Assembly (NCBI RefSeq): GCF_023540835.1
Contig: NZ_JALKCU010000005.1
Coordinates: 62,001-126,000 of the forward strand
Source: Marivivens geojensis
GTDB taxonomy: Bacteria > Pseudomonadota > Alphaproteobacteria > Rhodobacterales > Rhodobacteraceae
Direction: 5' to 3'
DNA length: 64,000 bases
The translations under genes and the position numbers were made by a program. This document shows, one piece after another, positions 20,698 through 32,538 of the stretch (position 1 is its first letter; each line of letters starts with the position of its first letter). The notes below the pieces were generated by a model, which was not told the DNA's origin, did no database searches, and worked only from the letters and a program-made list of their open reading frames with translations.

Positions 20698-21918
20698 ATG
20701 TATGACGTAAATGCCATCCGCAAGGATTTCCCGATCCTATCGCGCACGGTCAACAATAAGCCGCTGGTCTACCTTGATAACGGTGCCTCTGCGCAAAAGC
20801 CGCAGGTGGTCATTGATGCCGTGACGCGTGCCTATTCCGAGGAATACGCAAACGTCCACCGCGGGCTGCATTTCCTGTCGAACCTCGCGACGGACAAATA
20901 CGAAAGCGTACGTGGCGTTGTGGCAAAGTTCCTGAACGCTGCCGACGAGGACGAGATCATCCTCAATTCTGGCACGACCGAGGGCATCAATATGGTGGCC
21001 TACGCTTGGGCCGCGCCGCGCCTTCAGGCGGGGGACGAGATTGTTTTGTCGTTGCTCGAACACCATGCGAATATCGTTCCATGGCATTTCTTGCGTGAAC
21101 GTCAGGGTGTCGTTCTGAAATGGGTCGAACCTGATGCAGATGGCAACCTTGACCCTCAAGCTGTAATCGACGCCATTTCGCCCAAAACGAAACTCGTCGC
21201 AATTACCCAATGTTCCAACGTATTGGGAACCGTTGTTGATGTGAAATCCATCTGCCAAGCTGCCAGAGAGAAAGGTGTTCCTGTTCTGGTTGATGGCAGC
21301 CAAGGCGCGGTTCACATGCCTGTTGATGTCCAAGACATCGGCGCGGATTTCTACCCGATCACGGGTCACAAACTCTACGGCCCGTCAGGATCTGGCGCGA
21401 TCTACGTGCGCAAAGAACGTCAGGCAGAAATGCAGCCCTTTATGGGTGGTGGCGACATGATCCGCGAAGTGTCGCGCGATGCAGTCACTTACAATGATCC
21501 ACCAATGAAATTCGAGGCGGGCACACCGGGCATCGTCCAAACCATCGGCATGGGCGTCGCTCTCGACTACCTCATGCAGATCGGGATGGAGCATATCGCG
21601 GCCCACGAACGTGACCTTCGCGATTATGCGAACGAACGCCTGCGTGGTCTGAACTGGCTGAAACTTCAGGGCAATCCTGCGGATAAGGCCGCGATTTTCT
21701 CGTTCACTTTGGACGGTGCGGCCCACGCGCATGACATCTCGACCGTGCTTGATAAAAAGGGCGTTGCCGTCCGTGCGGGCACCCATTGCGCCATGCCCTT
21801 GATGGAGCATATGGGCGTTGGTGCGACCTGCCGCGCGTCCTTTGGCATGTACAACACCAAAGCCGAAGTCGACGTTCTCGTGGACGCGCTAGAGTTCTGT
21901 CACGAACTTTTCGGTTAA
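20698..21918 (+). CDS. sufS: SufS-type cysteine desulfurase
   Basis: 406 residues. Group II desulfurase: PLP lysine in [11 protein letters not shown], active-site cysteine in [15 protein letters not shown], and the N-terminal [12 protein letters not shown] segment. Donates persulfide sulfur to SufB, normally through SufE or SufU, neither of which is in this window. It starts one base after the upstream stop and is the last gene of the operon here; sufA and a DUF59 gene, often found next, are replaced by tRNA-Arg. Confidence 0.96.
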   Translation: MYDVNAIRKDFPILSRTVNNKPLVYLDNGASAQKPQVVIDAVTRAYSEEYANVHRGLHFLSNLATDKYESVRGVVAKFLNAADEDEIILNSGTTEGINMVAYAWAAPRLQAGDEIVLSLLEHHANIVPWHFLRERQGVVLKWVEPDADGNLDPQAVIDAISPKTKLVAITQCSNVLGTVVDVKSICQAAREKGVPVLVDGSQGAVHMPVDVQDIGADFYPITGHKLYGPSGSGAIYVRKERQAEMQPFMGGGDMIREVSRDAVTYNDPPMKFEAGTPGIVQTIGMGVALDYLMQIGMEHIAAHERDLRDYANERLRGLNWLKLQGNPADKAAIFSFTLDGAAHAHDISTVLDKKGVAVRAGTHCAMPLMEHMGVGATCRASFGMYNTKAEVDVLVDALEFCHELFG

Positions 21919-21980
21919 GATTGGCCAAGTGGCGATTTCGCATTGCGACCAGAAATCGCCACGGCTATAGAACGCCTTAG

Positions 21981-22057
<77 letters not shown>

Positions 22058-22058
22058 T

Positions 22059-22478
22059 TTACCTTGGAATATCGAACTTTGGCGGGGCGAGGGTGAAGCC
22101 TTCGAACTGGAACGCTGGGCTAACTGTGCAGCCGACAAGCGTCCAATCGCCCGTCGTTTTAGCCGCTTGCCAATGGTCTTTTGGCACGATGATCTGCGGC
22201 GCTTCGCCTGCCAATAGATCCGGCCCTAGGATGTGATCAACGGCTGGTCCATCATCGTTTGCAGCCATCGATAGAACAATCGGGGCACCCGCATAGTAGT
22301 GCCAAATCTCAACAGCGTCGACTTTGTGCCAATGACTGCTTTCGCCTGATTTGAGTAGGAAATAGATGCAGGTCCCCTCAGGGCGACCTTCCCCATCCGC
22401 AATCCACGTTTGACGATAATACCCACCCTCGGGATGGGGCTGCAGATCGAGGTGTTCAATGATGTCGTCGGCTGTCAT
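22059..22478 (-). CDS. Cupin superfamily protein (DUF985 type)
   Basis: 139 residues matching the Cupin_5/DUF985 family: LQPHPEGGYYRQTW near the N-terminus, the metal-site region SSHWHKVDAVEIWHYYAG, and the late VGCTVSPAFQFEGFTL segment. Function of the family is not established; a sugar-binding or isomerase-like role has been suggested from structure. It converges on the tRNA-Arg gene, with its stop 1 base past the tRNA 3' end. Confidence 0.86.
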   Translation of the reverse strand: MTADDIIEHLDLQPHPEGGYYRQTWIADGEGRPEGTCIYFLLKSGESSHWHKVDAVEIWHYYAGAPIVLSMAANDDGPAVDHILGPDLLAGEAPQIIVPKDHWQAAKTTGDWTLVGCTVSPAFQFEGFTLAPPKFDIPR

Positions 22479-22510
22479 GCTATTAGCCTATGACGCAACC
22501 TCTCGGCCTT

Positions 22511-22541
22511 CAACGAAAAAGCCCCGCACGAGGCGGGGCTT
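22511..22541 (-). terminator. eno terminator
   Basis: GCCCCGC-CTCGT-GCGGGGC followed by TTTTTCG on the minus strand, about 20 bases beyond the eno stop. Confidence 0.9.
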
Positions 22542-22562
22542 ATCAATTAGATTTCGACCTGA

Positions 22563-23864
<1,302 letters not shown>

Positions 23865-23888
23865 TTATTTTCGTCCGCTCTATAACCG

Positions 23889-24779
23889 TCAACGTGACGA
23901 AGGGGAAGCGGAACGAGAGCGGGATTCGCGGTAGAACGTATAAATCCCCGATGTAATGACAATAAGAACACCCAAGAGCATGACGCCGTTGATCGAGTCA
24001 CCTTCGTCAAACACAATCAGACCAACGGCCAGCGCAAAGACAATCCGCGTGTAACGGAACGGTGCAATCACAGCCATGTCGCCAAGCCGCGAGGCCATGA
24101 TCAACAGATAATACGCTCCCGTGCCGATCAAAACACCTGCAACGATATAGACCCATTGCAGGGTCGTCGGACGGACGAAGCTCTCGCCTGAATAGAGCAA
24201 GATTGCCCACCCCAATGGCACGATGGTCAAAAATCCCCATGCAGCAAGCTGGAGCGAATGCAGGTGCCCCTTGAGCGCCCTTGTGGTCACATCGCGCATC
24301 GCCATACCGAGAACCCCGATAAACGCGAGGATCAGCAGCGGATCGTAGTTCGAACTTCCTGGCTGGATCACGAGGAGAACCCCGAAAAAGCCCACGCCAA
24401 TCGCGGTCCAACGCCGCCAGCCGACCTTTTGCCCTAGGAACAGCGCAGCCCCCATCGTCACAAACAAGGGTAGGGCCTGCATAACTGACGAGGTCGCCGC
24501 CAATGCGCCGCTTGTGAACGCTAGAACGTAAGCACCCGTGCCGATGAATTCGCCAATGTTGCGGATCACCACGCCTTTTTCGATGAGTTTCGGCGAGAGG
24601 AGGCGAATCCCCTTAGGCAACATGAAGGCCCAATACGCCATTGTGCCGAGTGCGCCGAGGATGATCAGAACCTGACCCGTCGGCATACCGTTTTCGCTGG
24701 CCAGCTTGATAAACATATCCTCAAGCGCAAAGCCTGCCATTGCGATGGTCATCAATATCGCGCCGCGGATGTTTTCCAT
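23889..24779 (-). CDS. EamA/DMT-family transporter
   Basis: 296 residues with about ten transmembrane helices in two EamA repeats (first ending near AALFLGQKVGWRRWTAI, second near ALAVGLIVFDEGDSINGVMLLG). Drug/metabolite transporter superfamily; substrate unknown. Transcribed on the minus strand toward eno, 51 bases upstream of it, so it could share a message with eno. The last ten residues are serine/arginine-rich. Confidence 0.85.
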   Translation of the reverse strand: MENIRGAILMTIAMAGFALEDMFIKLASENGMPTGQVLIILGALGTMAYWAFMLPKGIRLLSPKLIEKGVVIRNIGEFIGTGAYVLAFTSGALAATSSVMQALPLFVTMGAALFLGQKVGWRRWTAIGVGFFGVLLVIQPGSSNYDPLLILAFIGVLGMAMRDVTTRALKGHLHSLQLAAWGFLTIVPLGWAILLYSGESFVRPTTLQWVYIVAGVLIGTGAYYLLIMASRLGDMAVIAPFRYTRIVFALAVGLIVFDEGDSINGVMLLGVLIVITSGIYTFYRESRSRSASPSSR

Positions 24780-24860
24780 GGTCTAGCCCCATATATGTTT
24801 GCGCTATCGACTTAGCTGGAAATTTGATCAAACGGAATAGAGTGTCGCAACTTAACCACG

Positions 24861-24887
24861 AAAAAGGGCGGCCCACCGGACCGCCCC
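24861..24887 (-). terminator. tyrS terminator
   Basis: Stem GGGCGG/CCGCCC followed by TTTTTCG on the minus strand, 23 bases beyond the tyrS stop. Confidence 0.85.
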
Positions 24888-24909
24888 TAATATTTGCATG
24901 TCGGATCGT

Positions 24910-26163
24910 TTAACCGATCGTCACCAGCGCATGGCGTTTTTTACCAGCCGAGAGCTTGAGCGGCTCTGCCAGATCAGCCGCGCTGAACATACGGCCAGCA
25001 TCGGAACAAGGCTCATCGTTGACGCGCAGACCGCCTTCAGAGATCAGGCGTTTGCCGTCCTTGCCTGTTTTGGCGAGGCCAGAACGAACAACGAGTTGCG
25101 CCAGAGAAATACCGTCAGCCACTTCACCCGCGTCGAGCGTCAGCGTCGGTAGATCATCACCCACGCCGCCTTTTTCGAACACTTCGCGCGCTGTTGCCTC
25201 AGCCGCAGCCGCAGCCTCTGCGCCATGCAGAAGGGTCGTGACTTCGTTAGCGAGGATGATCTTCGCCGCGTTAATCTCGGAACCTTCGAGGGCACCGAGG
25301 CGTTCGCATTCCTCAACCGGTAGCTCAGTGTAGAGCTTCAGGAAACGTCCCGTGTCCGCATCGGTCGTATTGCGCCAGAACTGCCAGAATTCGTAGGGCG
25401 ATTTCATGTCGGCGTTCAGCCAGACCGCACCGTCCTGCGATTTGCCCATCTTTTTACCGTCCGACGTGGTCAGAAGCGGCGAGGTCAGGCCAAAGATCTG
25501 CTCGTCCACAACGCGGCGCGTCAGGTCGATACCGTTGACGATGTTGCCCCACTGGTCCGATCCCCCCATCTGCAACAAACAGCCATAACGGCGGTTCAGT
25601 TCGAGGAAGTCGTAGGCCTGCAGGATCATGTAGTTGAATTCGAGGAAGGACAGCGACTGTTCACGGTCGAGACGCGATTTCACCGATTCAAACGACAGCA
25701 TTCGGTTGACCGAGAAGTGTCGACCGATGTCGCGCAGAAACTCGAGGTAGTTCAAACCGTCGAGCCACTCTGCGTTGTTCAACATCAGCGCTTTGTTCGG
25801 CGCGTCCGTGTCGTAGTCGATGTAGGCCGCGAACACCTTTTTGATGCCCGCGATGTTGTCGTTGATCTGGTCTTCGGTCAGAAGCGGGCGTTCGTCCGCA
25901 CGGAACGACGGATCGCCCACTTTTGTCGTGCCGCCCCCCATGAGGGTGATCGGTTGGTGGCCAGTCTTTTGCAGCCAACGCAGCATCATGATCTGGATCA
26001 GCGATCCGACGTGCAACGACTTCGCCGTGGCGTCAAAGCCGATATAGGCCGGTACCACGCCCTTGCTCAGTGCCTCATCGAGGCCTTGATAATCCGTGCA
26101 GTCCGAAAGGAAGCCGCGTTGCATCATGACAGCCATGAAATCGGATTTGGGATGGTAGGTCAT
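24910..26163 (-). CDS. tyrS: Tyrosyl-tRNA synthetase
   Basis: 417 residues from the ATG at 26163, chosen because AAGGAC sits 6 bases upstream; the longer reading from 26193 adds an unconserved charged tail. Class I synthetase: HIGH-like motif in [13 protein letters not shown], tyrosine-site YMILQAYDF and [12 protein letters not shown], and KMSKS-like [11 protein letters not shown]-terminal S4-like domain [17 protein letters not shown]. Divergent from anmK. Confidence 0.97.
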   Translation of the reverse strand: MTYHPKSDFMAVMMQRGFLSDCTDYQGLDEALSKGVVPAYIGFDATAKSLHVGSLIQIMMLRWLQKTGHQPITLMGGGTTKVGDPSFRADERPLLTEDQINDNIAGIKKVFAAYIDYDTDAPNKALMLNNAEWLDGLNYLEFLRDIGRHFSVNRMLSFESVKSRLDREQSLSFLEFNYMILQAYDFLELNRRYGCLLQMGGSDQWGNIVNGIDLTRRVVDEQIFGLTSPLLTTSDGKKMGKSQDGAVWLNADMKSPYEFWQFWRNTTDADTGRFLKLYTELPVEECERLGALEGSEINAAKIILANEVTTLLHGAEAAAAAEATAREVFEKGGVGDDLPTLTLDAGEVADGISLAQLVVRSGLAKTGKDGKRLISEGGLRVNDEPCSDAGRMFSAADLAEPLKLSAGKKRHALVTIG

Positions 26164-26226
26164 CGTCTTGTCCTTGGTTTTCGTTCGCGGCACTCTATAA
26201 GCGGCTCAACGGGTGAGGGAAAGCGT

Positions 26227-27324
26227 ATGTTGAAGTCTGGGGCAATTCGGGCGCTAGGTGCGATGTCTGGGACATCGTTAGACGGTGTGGATGCGGCTGT
26301 TTTGGTGACAGATGGCGTGACGATCACCGAATTCGGTCCCTCCGATTTCCGTCCTTATTCCAAAGAGGAATCAGCGGTGCTCCGCGCGGCCTTGGGGAAA
26401 TGGGATGGCGCAGAGGTTGAGGCAGCTGCCGAAGTCATCGAAACCGCCCATGCGCAAATCTTGTCAGGGTTCGATGATGTCGACCTCGTGGGGTTCCACG
26501 GCCAGACCGTAGCCCATGATCCTGCGAACCGTGGCACGCTCCAAATCGGAGACGGTGCATTGCTGGCTGAAGTGCTAGAGTGGCCCGTCGTTTGGGACTT
26601 CCGAAGCAACGATGTGAAGCTGGGCGGGCAGGGTGCGCCACTCGCGCCGTTCTATCACTTCGCCCTTGCGAATTTCATCGGCGCCACCGCGCCCGTTGCG
26701 TTCCTGAACCTCGGCGGCGTGGGCAACATCACGTGGGTTGATCCGACAAAGGCAAAGCCAGAAGACGCAGGCGCGCTGATCGCTTTTGACACTGGGCCAG
26801 CCAACGCACCAATTAACGATCTGATGGTGAAACGTTTGGGCGTGGATCGCGATGAAAACGGTGACCTCGCCGCCAAAGGCAACGTGGTTGAGGACATCCT
26901 GAACCGTTTCCTCGACCACCGCTATTTTTACAAAATCCCACCCAAGTCACTCGACCGCGATGATTTCGCGGCCTTGGCGACTGAGGTTAATTCCCTCTCC
27001 GACGCCGACGCCGCAGCGACGCTAACCGCCTGCGCGGCGATGGCCGTTGTCAGAGGGATGGAACATTGTCCGTCAATGCCTGAAAAACTGCTGGTCACGG
27101 GGGGCGGGCGACACAATGCGACACTCATGGCGATGCTCGCCGCTGGCCTCGATTGCGAGGTTGCGCCGGTCGAGGATGCTGGCCTCGACGGTGACATGTT
27201 AGAGGCTCAAGCCTTTGCTTTTCTCGCCGTCCGCGTAGCCCGTGGTTTACCGACCTCTTGTCCTTCGACGACAGGCGTTGGTGCGGCCGTTGGGGGCGGC
27301 ACTGTCAGTCATCCGCTTCGCTGA
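26227..27324 (+). CDS. anmK: Anhydro-N-acetylmuramic acid kinase
   Basis: 365 residues starting [21 protein letters not shown], the family signature. Phosphorylates 1,6-anhydroMurNAc during cell-wall recycling. ATPase-fold motifs include [34 protein letters not shown] and TGGGRHN. Divergent from tyrS with 63 bases between the starts, a frequent pairing in Proteobacteria. Full length. Confidence 0.96.
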   Translation: MLKSGAIRALGAMSGTSLDGVDAAVLVTDGVTITEFGPSDFRPYSKEESAVLRAALGKWDGAEVEAAAEVIETAHAQILSGFDDVDLVGFHGQTVAHDPANRGTLQIGDGALLAEVLEWPVVWDFRSNDVKLGGQGAPLAPFYHFALANFIGATAPVAFLNLGGVGNITWVDPTKAKPEDAGALIAFDTGPANAPINDLMVKRLGVDRDENGDLAAKGNVVEDILNRFLDHRYFYKIPPKSLDRDDFAALATEVNSLSDADAAATLTACAAMAVVRGMEHCPSMPEKLLVTGGGRHNATLMAMLAAGLDCEVAPVEDAGLDGDMLEAQAFAFLAVRVARGLPTSCPSTTGVGAAVGGGTVSHPLR

Positions 27325-27364
27325 TCTATAGACAGTCCCCCAATCCGGTGCTAACGATAGCCGC

Positions 27365-27409
27365 ATGAAGAGCAACGTAATCATTATCAACTGCATTATT
27401 ACCTGCTGA
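27365..27409 (+). CDS. Possible 14-residue leader peptide upstream of cysS
   Basis: Reads MKSNVIIINCIITC and stops; cysteine is the last codon and another lies four codons before. It sits 88 bases upstream of cysS. Downstream, CGCGGGC (27419-27425) can pair with GCCCGC (27464-27469), a possible alternative structure. Leader peptides rich in the amino acid concerned control translation or attenuation of cognate genes. The ribosome site is weak, so this is tentative. Confidence 0.3.
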   Translation: MKSNVIIINCIITC

Positions 27410-27496
27410 CAAACGTCACGCGGGCCGCTCTTTCACGTTTCATTCGGATCAGTAAGTTGCTAAGCCCGCAGGCGAAAACCCTGTGTGAGAGGCCGT

Positions 27497-28858
27497 ATGA
27501 CCACGATCAAACTCCATAACTCGAAGACCCGCAAAAAAGAGGTCTTTGAACCGATCGACCCACAGAACGTGCGTATGTATGTCTGCGGCCCGACCGTCTA
27601 TGACCGCGCCCACCTCGGGAACGCGCGTCCAGTTCTGGTGTTTGATATTCTGTACCGCCTTCTTCGCCATGTTTATGGTGCTGACGCAGTGACTTACGTG
27701 CGGAACTTCACTGACGTTGATGACAAAATCAATGCCCGTGCCGCCCGCGATAATCGGTCCATCCGTGACATCACCGATGAAACCATCGAATGGTATCATG
27801 ACGATATGGATGCCCTCGGCGCGTTGCGTCCGAACCACGAACCCCGCGCGACCGAATGGATCGGCGCGATGGTGTCGATGATCGAAGACCTGATTGCCAA
27901 AGGCCACGCCTACGAAAAAGAAGGCCACGTGCTATTCCGCGTGCGCTCCTACGAAAACTATGGCGCACTGTCGGGTCGTTCGGTTGACGACATGATCGCA
28001 GGCGCACGCGTCGAGGTTGCACCGTTCAAAGAGGACCCGATGGATTTCGTCCTCTGGAAACCCTCAGACGCTCAAACCCCAGGCTGGGACAGCCCGTGGG
28101 GTTATGGTCGCCCTGGTTGGCACATCGAATGTTCCGCCATGTCCTACGAACTCTTGGGCGCTTCGTTTGATATCCACGGCGGCGGCAACGACCTCCAGTT
28201 TCCCCACCACGAAAACGAAATCGCTCAGAGCTGCTGCGCCCACCCCGAAGGTGGCTTTGCGAACGTCTGGCTGCATAACGAAATGCTTCAGGTCGAGGGC
28301 AAGAAGATGTCCAAATCTTTGGGCAACTTCTTTACCGTCCGTGACCTCTTGGATCAGGGCATTCCGGGCGAAGTCGTTCGTCTCGTTATGCTCGGCACTC
28401 ATTACGGTAAACCGATGGACTGGACCGATAAGAAACGGTCCGAGGCGGATCAGACGCTGCGCAATTGGCGCGGGCTGGTCGCTGGGGTTGAGGCCGGTGC
28501 CGTGGATCAAGAGTTGATCGACACGCTGGCCGATGACCTGAACACAGCTGGTGCCATCGCGCGCCTCTATGTTCTGGCAAAAGGCGACGCTGCGATCTTC
28601 AAAGCTTCGGCAGAGTTCATGGGCTTCCTCACCGATGCCCTCGGCGATTGGGCAAAGGTTGATGATGTCGATCTGTCCGCACTTGCCGACAAACTCGCCG
28701 CTTTGCGCACCGCAGCTATGGAAACCAAAGATTTCAGCGCCGTTGATGCGATGAAAAAGGCACTTATGGAGGCGGGCGTTGAGGTCCGCATGTCCAAAGC
28801 GGGTGTTGAACTTCTGCCTGCTGCAGGGTTCGATGCCGCGAAACTGGAGGGTCTATAA
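27497..28858 (+). CDS. cysS: Cysteinyl-tRNA synthetase
   Basis: 453 residues from ATG 27497; a GTG four codons upstream is the alternative start. Charges tRNA-Cys. Zinc-binding [16 protein letters not shown] with the HIGH-like motif near residue 30-45, [18 protein letters not shown] and the KMSKS motif in [11 protein letters not shown]. It overlaps the next gene by one base (TAATG), so it is the head of a cysS-cimA-squalene synthase-like operon. Confidence 0.97.
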   Translation: MTTIKLHNSKTRKKEVFEPIDPQNVRMYVCGPTVYDRAHLGNARPVLVFDILYRLLRHVYGADAVTYVRNFTDVDDKINARAARDNRSIRDITDETIEWYHDDMDALGALRPNHEPRATEWIGAMVSMIEDLIAKGHAYEKEGHVLFRVRSYENYGALSGRSVDDMIAGARVEVAPFKEDPMDFVLWKPSDAQTPGWDSPWGYGRPGWHIECSAMSYELLGASFDIHGGGNDLQFPHHENEIAQSCCAHPEGGFANVWLHNEMLQVEGKKMSKSLGNFFTVRDLLDQGIPGEVVRLVMLGTHYGKPMDWTDKKRSEADQTLRNWRGLVAGVEAGAVDQELIDTLADDLNTAGAIARLYVLAKGDAAIFKASAEFMGFLTDALGDWAKVDDVDLSALADKLAALRTAAMETKDFSAVDAMKKALMEAGVEVRMSKAGVELLPAAGFDAAKLEGL

Positions 28859-30486
28859 TGACCAAAGAACGTCTTTACCTTTTCGACACCACATTACGCG
28901 ACGGTCAACAGACCCAAGGCGTACAGTTCTCAACGGGTGAAAAGCAAAAGATTGCGACCGCTCTGGATAAGCTCGGCATTGATTACATCGAAGGCGGCTG
29001 GCCGGGGGCGAACCCGACTGACAGTGATTTCTTTGATGCTGTGCCTGATCTGAACAACGCAACAATGACCGCCTTTGGGATGACCAAACGGGCAGGGCGC
29101 TCGGCAGAGAACGACGATGTTCTGGCGGCGGTGATGAACGCGAATACGCCTGCGGTGTGCCTTGTCGGTAAGACGCATGATTTCCATGTGACGACCGCGC
29201 TTGGTATCACGTTCGAGGAAAACACCGAAAACGTCCGCGCCTCTATCGCGCATATCGTGGCGTCTGGCCGTGAGGCGCTGTTCGATGCGGAGCACTTCTT
29301 TGACGGCTACAAATCGAACCCTGAGTATGCTCTCGAAGTGGCAAAGGCCGCTTATGACGCTGGTGCACGTTGGATTGTTCTCTGCGACACCAACGGCGGC
29401 ACGCTGCCGTCCGAGGTCAAGGAAATCGTTGGCAAAGTGATCGAGGCTGGCATCCCGGGGTCCCACATCGGTATCCATTGCCATGACGACACGGGCCATG
29501 CGGTTGCGAACTCGCTCGCGGCTGTAGATGCAGGGGCGCGTCAAATTCAGGGCACGCTGAACGGTCTGGGTGAACGCTGTGGCAACGCGAACCTGACGAC
29601 GATCATCCCGACGCTCTTGCTCAAAGAGCCTTATAAGTCGACGCTCGACACGGGCATCTCGACAGAGGCTCTCGCGGGGATGCGCAAACTCTCGCGCCTT
29701 CTCGACGATATCCTGAACCGCGTGCCTGCGAAACAGGCGCCCTATGTGGGTGCGTCTGCCTTTGCACACAAGGCGGGCCTTCATGCGAGCGCGATCCTCA
29801 AGGATCCGTCGACCTACGAACACATTGATCCCGCTCTGGTCGGCAACAGCCGTATCATCCCGATGTCGAACCAAGCGGGCCAGTCGAACCTCCGTCGTCG
29901 TCTGGCCGAGGCTGGGTTTGAGGTGGACGACAAAGATCCCGCTCTGCCGCGTCTCCTCGAAGAGATCAAAGAGCGCGAGTCCCGTGGCTATTCCTACGAC
30001 ACCGCGCAGGCGTCGTTTGAATTGCTGGCCCGCGAAATGTTGTTCCAACCGCGCCCGTTCTTTGATGTGGACCGCTACCGCGTGATCACTGAACGCCGCC
30101 GCAACGCGAAGGGCGAAGTGATCAGTGTCTCAGAGGCCGTTGTGTCCGTCTGGATCGGCACTCATCGCGTGACGTCCTTCTACGAGAACGAACATGCAGA
30201 TCAATTGAATGATGCGGGCCCCGTGAATGCACTGTCGATGGCGCTGGCCAAAGACCTTGGTCCGTATCAGTCCTTGATCGAGGATATGGAGCTGGTCGAC
30301 TTTAAGGTCCGTATCACCAATGGCGGCACCGAGGCCGTAACCCGCGTGATCATCGACAGCGAAGACAGCACAGGCCGCCGTTGGTCCACCGTTGGCGTTT
30401 CCGCGAACATAATCGACGCGTCCTTTGATGCGCTTCTCGACGCTGTGAACTGGAAGCTCGTCCAAGACGGAGCCGAACCCGTATGA
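28858..30486 (+). CDS. cimA: Citramalate synthase
   Basis: 542 residues. Condenses pyruvate and acetyl-CoA to (R)-citramalate, a threonine-independent route to isoleucine. Begins with the DRE-TIM motif FDTTLRDGQQTQGVQFS; HCHDDTGHAVANSLAA gives the metal ligands, and NGLGERCGNANL is the catalytic loop. The C-terminal LeuA-type regulatory dimer domain follows (SVSEAVVSVWIGTHRV onward). The TIGR00977-type sequence separates it from leuA. Overlaps cysS by 1 base and the next gene by 4 bases. Confidence 0.92.
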   Translation: MTKERLYLFDTTLRDGQQTQGVQFSTGEKQKIATALDKLGIDYIEGGWPGANPTDSDFFDAVPDLNNATMTAFGMTKRAGRSAENDDVLAAVMNANTPAVCLVGKTHDFHVTTALGITFEENTENVRASIAHIVASGREALFDAEHFFDGYKSNPEYALEVAKAAYDAGARWIVLCDTNGGTLPSEVKEIVGKVIEAGIPGSHIGIHCHDDTGHAVANSLAAVDAGARQIQGTLNGLGERCGNANLTTIIPTLLLKEPYKSTLDTGISTEALAGMRKLSRLLDDILNRVPAKQAPYVGASAFAHKAGLHASAILKDPSTYEHIDPALVGNSRIIPMSNQAGQSNLRRRLAEAGFEVDDKDPALPRLLEEIKERESRGYSYDTAQASFELLAREMLFQPRPFFDVDRYRVITERRRNAKGEVISVSEAVVSVWIGTHRVTSFYENEHADQLNDAGPVNALSMALAKDLGPYQSLIEDMELVDFKVRITNGGTEAVTRVIIDSEDSTGRRWSTVGVSANIIDASFDALLDAVNWKLVQDGAEPV

Positions 30487-31250
30487 CCCTGAACGCCTGC
30501 GCTGAACTGGTTCGTCAGGGCGACTCTGATCGTTTTCTCGCGACCATGGCTGCCCCACCAGAGGCGCGGGCGAAGCTCTTTCCGCTCTATGCCTTTAACC
30601 TTGAGGTGGCGAAAGCCCCTTGGGTGACGCGCGAACCGATGATTGCGCAGATGCGGCTGCAATGGTGGCAGGACATCGTGACCGAAGTGGTTGAGGGCAA
30701 GCCGCCCCGTGCGCATGAGGTGGCGGGTCCTTTTGCTGAACTCGTGAAATCCGCTGCTCTGCCGCCCTCTGTGATTTCGACCATGATCAACGCGCGGTAT
30801 TGGGACATCAACGGCGACCTCTTCGAAAACGAAGAAGCCGTGATCGCCCATATCGACCGTGGCGCAGGGAGCCTGACTGTGTTGGCGGCTTTGGCTCTGG
30901 GTTCTGATGCGGACAAAGAAGAAGCCATTCGTGAGGCCGCTATCGCTTCGGGTATCGCCAACTGGCTCTTGGCCGTTCCCGCGATCAAAGCCGCAGGGCG
31001 CAAACCTTTGGCACATGAGACACTCGCAGAGGTAAAGAACCTCGCCGATTACGGCCTTCGGATGCTTGCGAAACATCGCAGCACCGACTTTGGCCCCGCA
31101 GTTCCGGCCTTGCGTGCGGGATGGCGGGCCAAAGCGATCCTCTCAGCCGCTATTGCTGACCCACAATCCGTGCCCGACGGACGTCTGACCACGTCAGAGT
31201 TCCGTCGTAAGGGATCGCTCATGCTGAAACAGCTGATGGGCCGTTGGTAA
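30483..31250 (+). CDS. Squalene/phytoene synthase-like protein (NDUFAF6-like)
   Basis: 255 residues with the prenyl-synthase fold segment MIAQMRLQWWQDIV. The aspartate-rich DxxxD catalytic motifs of true squalene or phytoene synthases are not evident; the second one is replaced around ASGIANWLLAVPAI. This is the pattern of the NDUFAF6-related subgroup, whose eukaryotic member helps respiratory complex I assembly and is not a synthase. Coupled to cimA by a 4-base overlap. Enzymatic activity should not be assumed. Confidence 0.78.
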   Translation: MTLNACAELVRQGDSDRFLATMAAPPEARAKLFPLYAFNLEVAKAPWVTREPMIAQMRLQWWQDIVTEVVEGKPPRAHEVAGPFAELVKSAALPPSVISTMINARYWDINGDLFENEEAVIAHIDRGAGSLTVLAALALGSDADKEEAIREAAIASGIANWLLAVPAIKAAGRKPLAHETLAEVKNLADYGLRMLAKHRSTDFGPAVPALRAGWRAKAILSAAIADPQSVPDGRLTTSEFRRKGSLMLKQLMGRW

Positions 31251-32501
31251 TCAGAGGTCTTTTGGACGCAGCGCCAACCAGATCAGCGAACCACCTGCGA
31301 GCGCGAGGAACGGCACCATCGCCACGTTGACAGCCGTCCAGCCATCAATCGGCGATCCGCCCGAACAGTTCATCAGACCGCCCGACGCGAGCGACGCAAC
31401 CGTCACACCGCCAAAGACCAAGAGGTCGTTCAGGCCCTGAATGACACCGCGTTCATGTGGTTCGTGCGCCTGCGCCAACATCGTGGTCGCGCCGATAAAG
31501 CCAAAGTTCCAGCCAACACCCAGTAGGATCAAACCTACGTAGAAGCTCAAAAGCGACGGTGACGCTGCCTCATCCGCGAGCTGGACGCCAGCCAGTGCCG
31601 CGAGGCCCGCAAAGGCGAGGATCACAAGGCCCGTCGCCATGATCGTTTTCACGCCAAAGCGCGCGATGAGGTGACCGGTAAAGAACGAGGGGACGAACAT
31701 CGCCAGAACGTGCGCGGTGACGATATCGTTCGAACTATCAACACCGTAGCCACAGCCAACAACCGCCAGTGGGGTCGAGGTCATCACGAGGTTCATCAGC
31801 GCGTAGCTGACCATACCGACGATGATTGCCACGATGATCGGCGGATGTGCGAGCAGCGCTTTACGTGTCCGTGCAATCGGCGCATCCAGAACTTTCGGCG
31901 CTGATTTGCTGCCCTTCGGTAGATCAAGCGCGAGGAAGAGGAACAAACCAAACAGGTTGATTGCCACGATCGCGAGGTAGCTGCCAAGGAACGGAATAAC
32001 CGGATTTATGTCACCGACCACTTTGTTCAACTGTGGTCCTACGATTGCCGAGATCAGACCGCCCGCCATGACATAGGAAATCGCCTTGGGCTTGAACGTG
32101 TCGGTCGCAGTGTCAGTCGCGGCAAAGCGGTAGAAGCCCTGCGCTGACATATAGATACCCGTGATATAGGACCCGACGAGGAACAGCGGGAAGTTCGCGA
32201 AAAACAGGCCAGCCGCCGAAATCATCGCGCCCAGCATCCCCGCAAAGGCACCGAGCATGAAACCAAACTGACGCCCATTGCGCTGCATCAGCGGCGACAG
32301 CCACGGCGCAGTGGTCATCGACCCGAATACGATCATCGAAATCGGCAAGGTCGCCCAGCAAGGGTTCGACGCCAGTTGTTTGCCCGCAAGACCGCCAATC
32401 GCAAAGATCATAGGCATCTGAGCGCCCAAAATCGCTTGGGCCACTACCAGCACTGCTACGTTGCGTTTCGCGCGGCGGTCGTCGGTATAGATCGTATCCA
32501 T
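31251..32501 (-). CDS. MFS transporter
   Basis: 416 residues from the ATG at 32501 (AGGAC about 8 bases upstream); a reading from 32555 adds a non-hydrophobic tail. About twelve transmembrane helices of the major facilitator superfamily with a central loop near LALDLPKGSKSAPKVLDAP. Substrate unknown. The stop abuts the stop of the convergent squalene synthase-like gene with no gap, so their 3' ends must share or overlap transcription stops. Confidence 0.86.
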   Translation of the reverse strand: MDTIYTDDRRAKRNVAVLVVAQAILGAQMPMIFAIGGLAGKQLASNPCWATLPISMIVFGSMTTAPWLSPLMQRNGRQFGFMLGAFAGMLGAMISAAGLFFANFPLFLVGSYITGIYMSAQGFYRFAATDTATDTFKPKAISYVMAGGLISAIVGPQLNKVVGDINPVIPFLGSYLAIVAINLFGLFLFLALDLPKGSKSAPKVLDAPIARTRKALLAHPPIIVAIIVGMVSYALMNLVMTSTPLAVVGCGYGVDSSNDIVTAHVLAMFVPSFFTGHLIARFGVKTIMATGLVILAFAGLAALAGVQLADEAASPSLLSFYVGLILLGVGWNFGFIGATTMLAQAHEPHERGVIQGLNDLLVFGGVTVASLASGGLMNCSGGSPIDGWTAVNVAMVPFLALAGGSLIWLALRPKDL

Positions 32502-32538
32502 GGGAAGTCCTAATTTCGTTGACGCCTTTGTGACCGCC

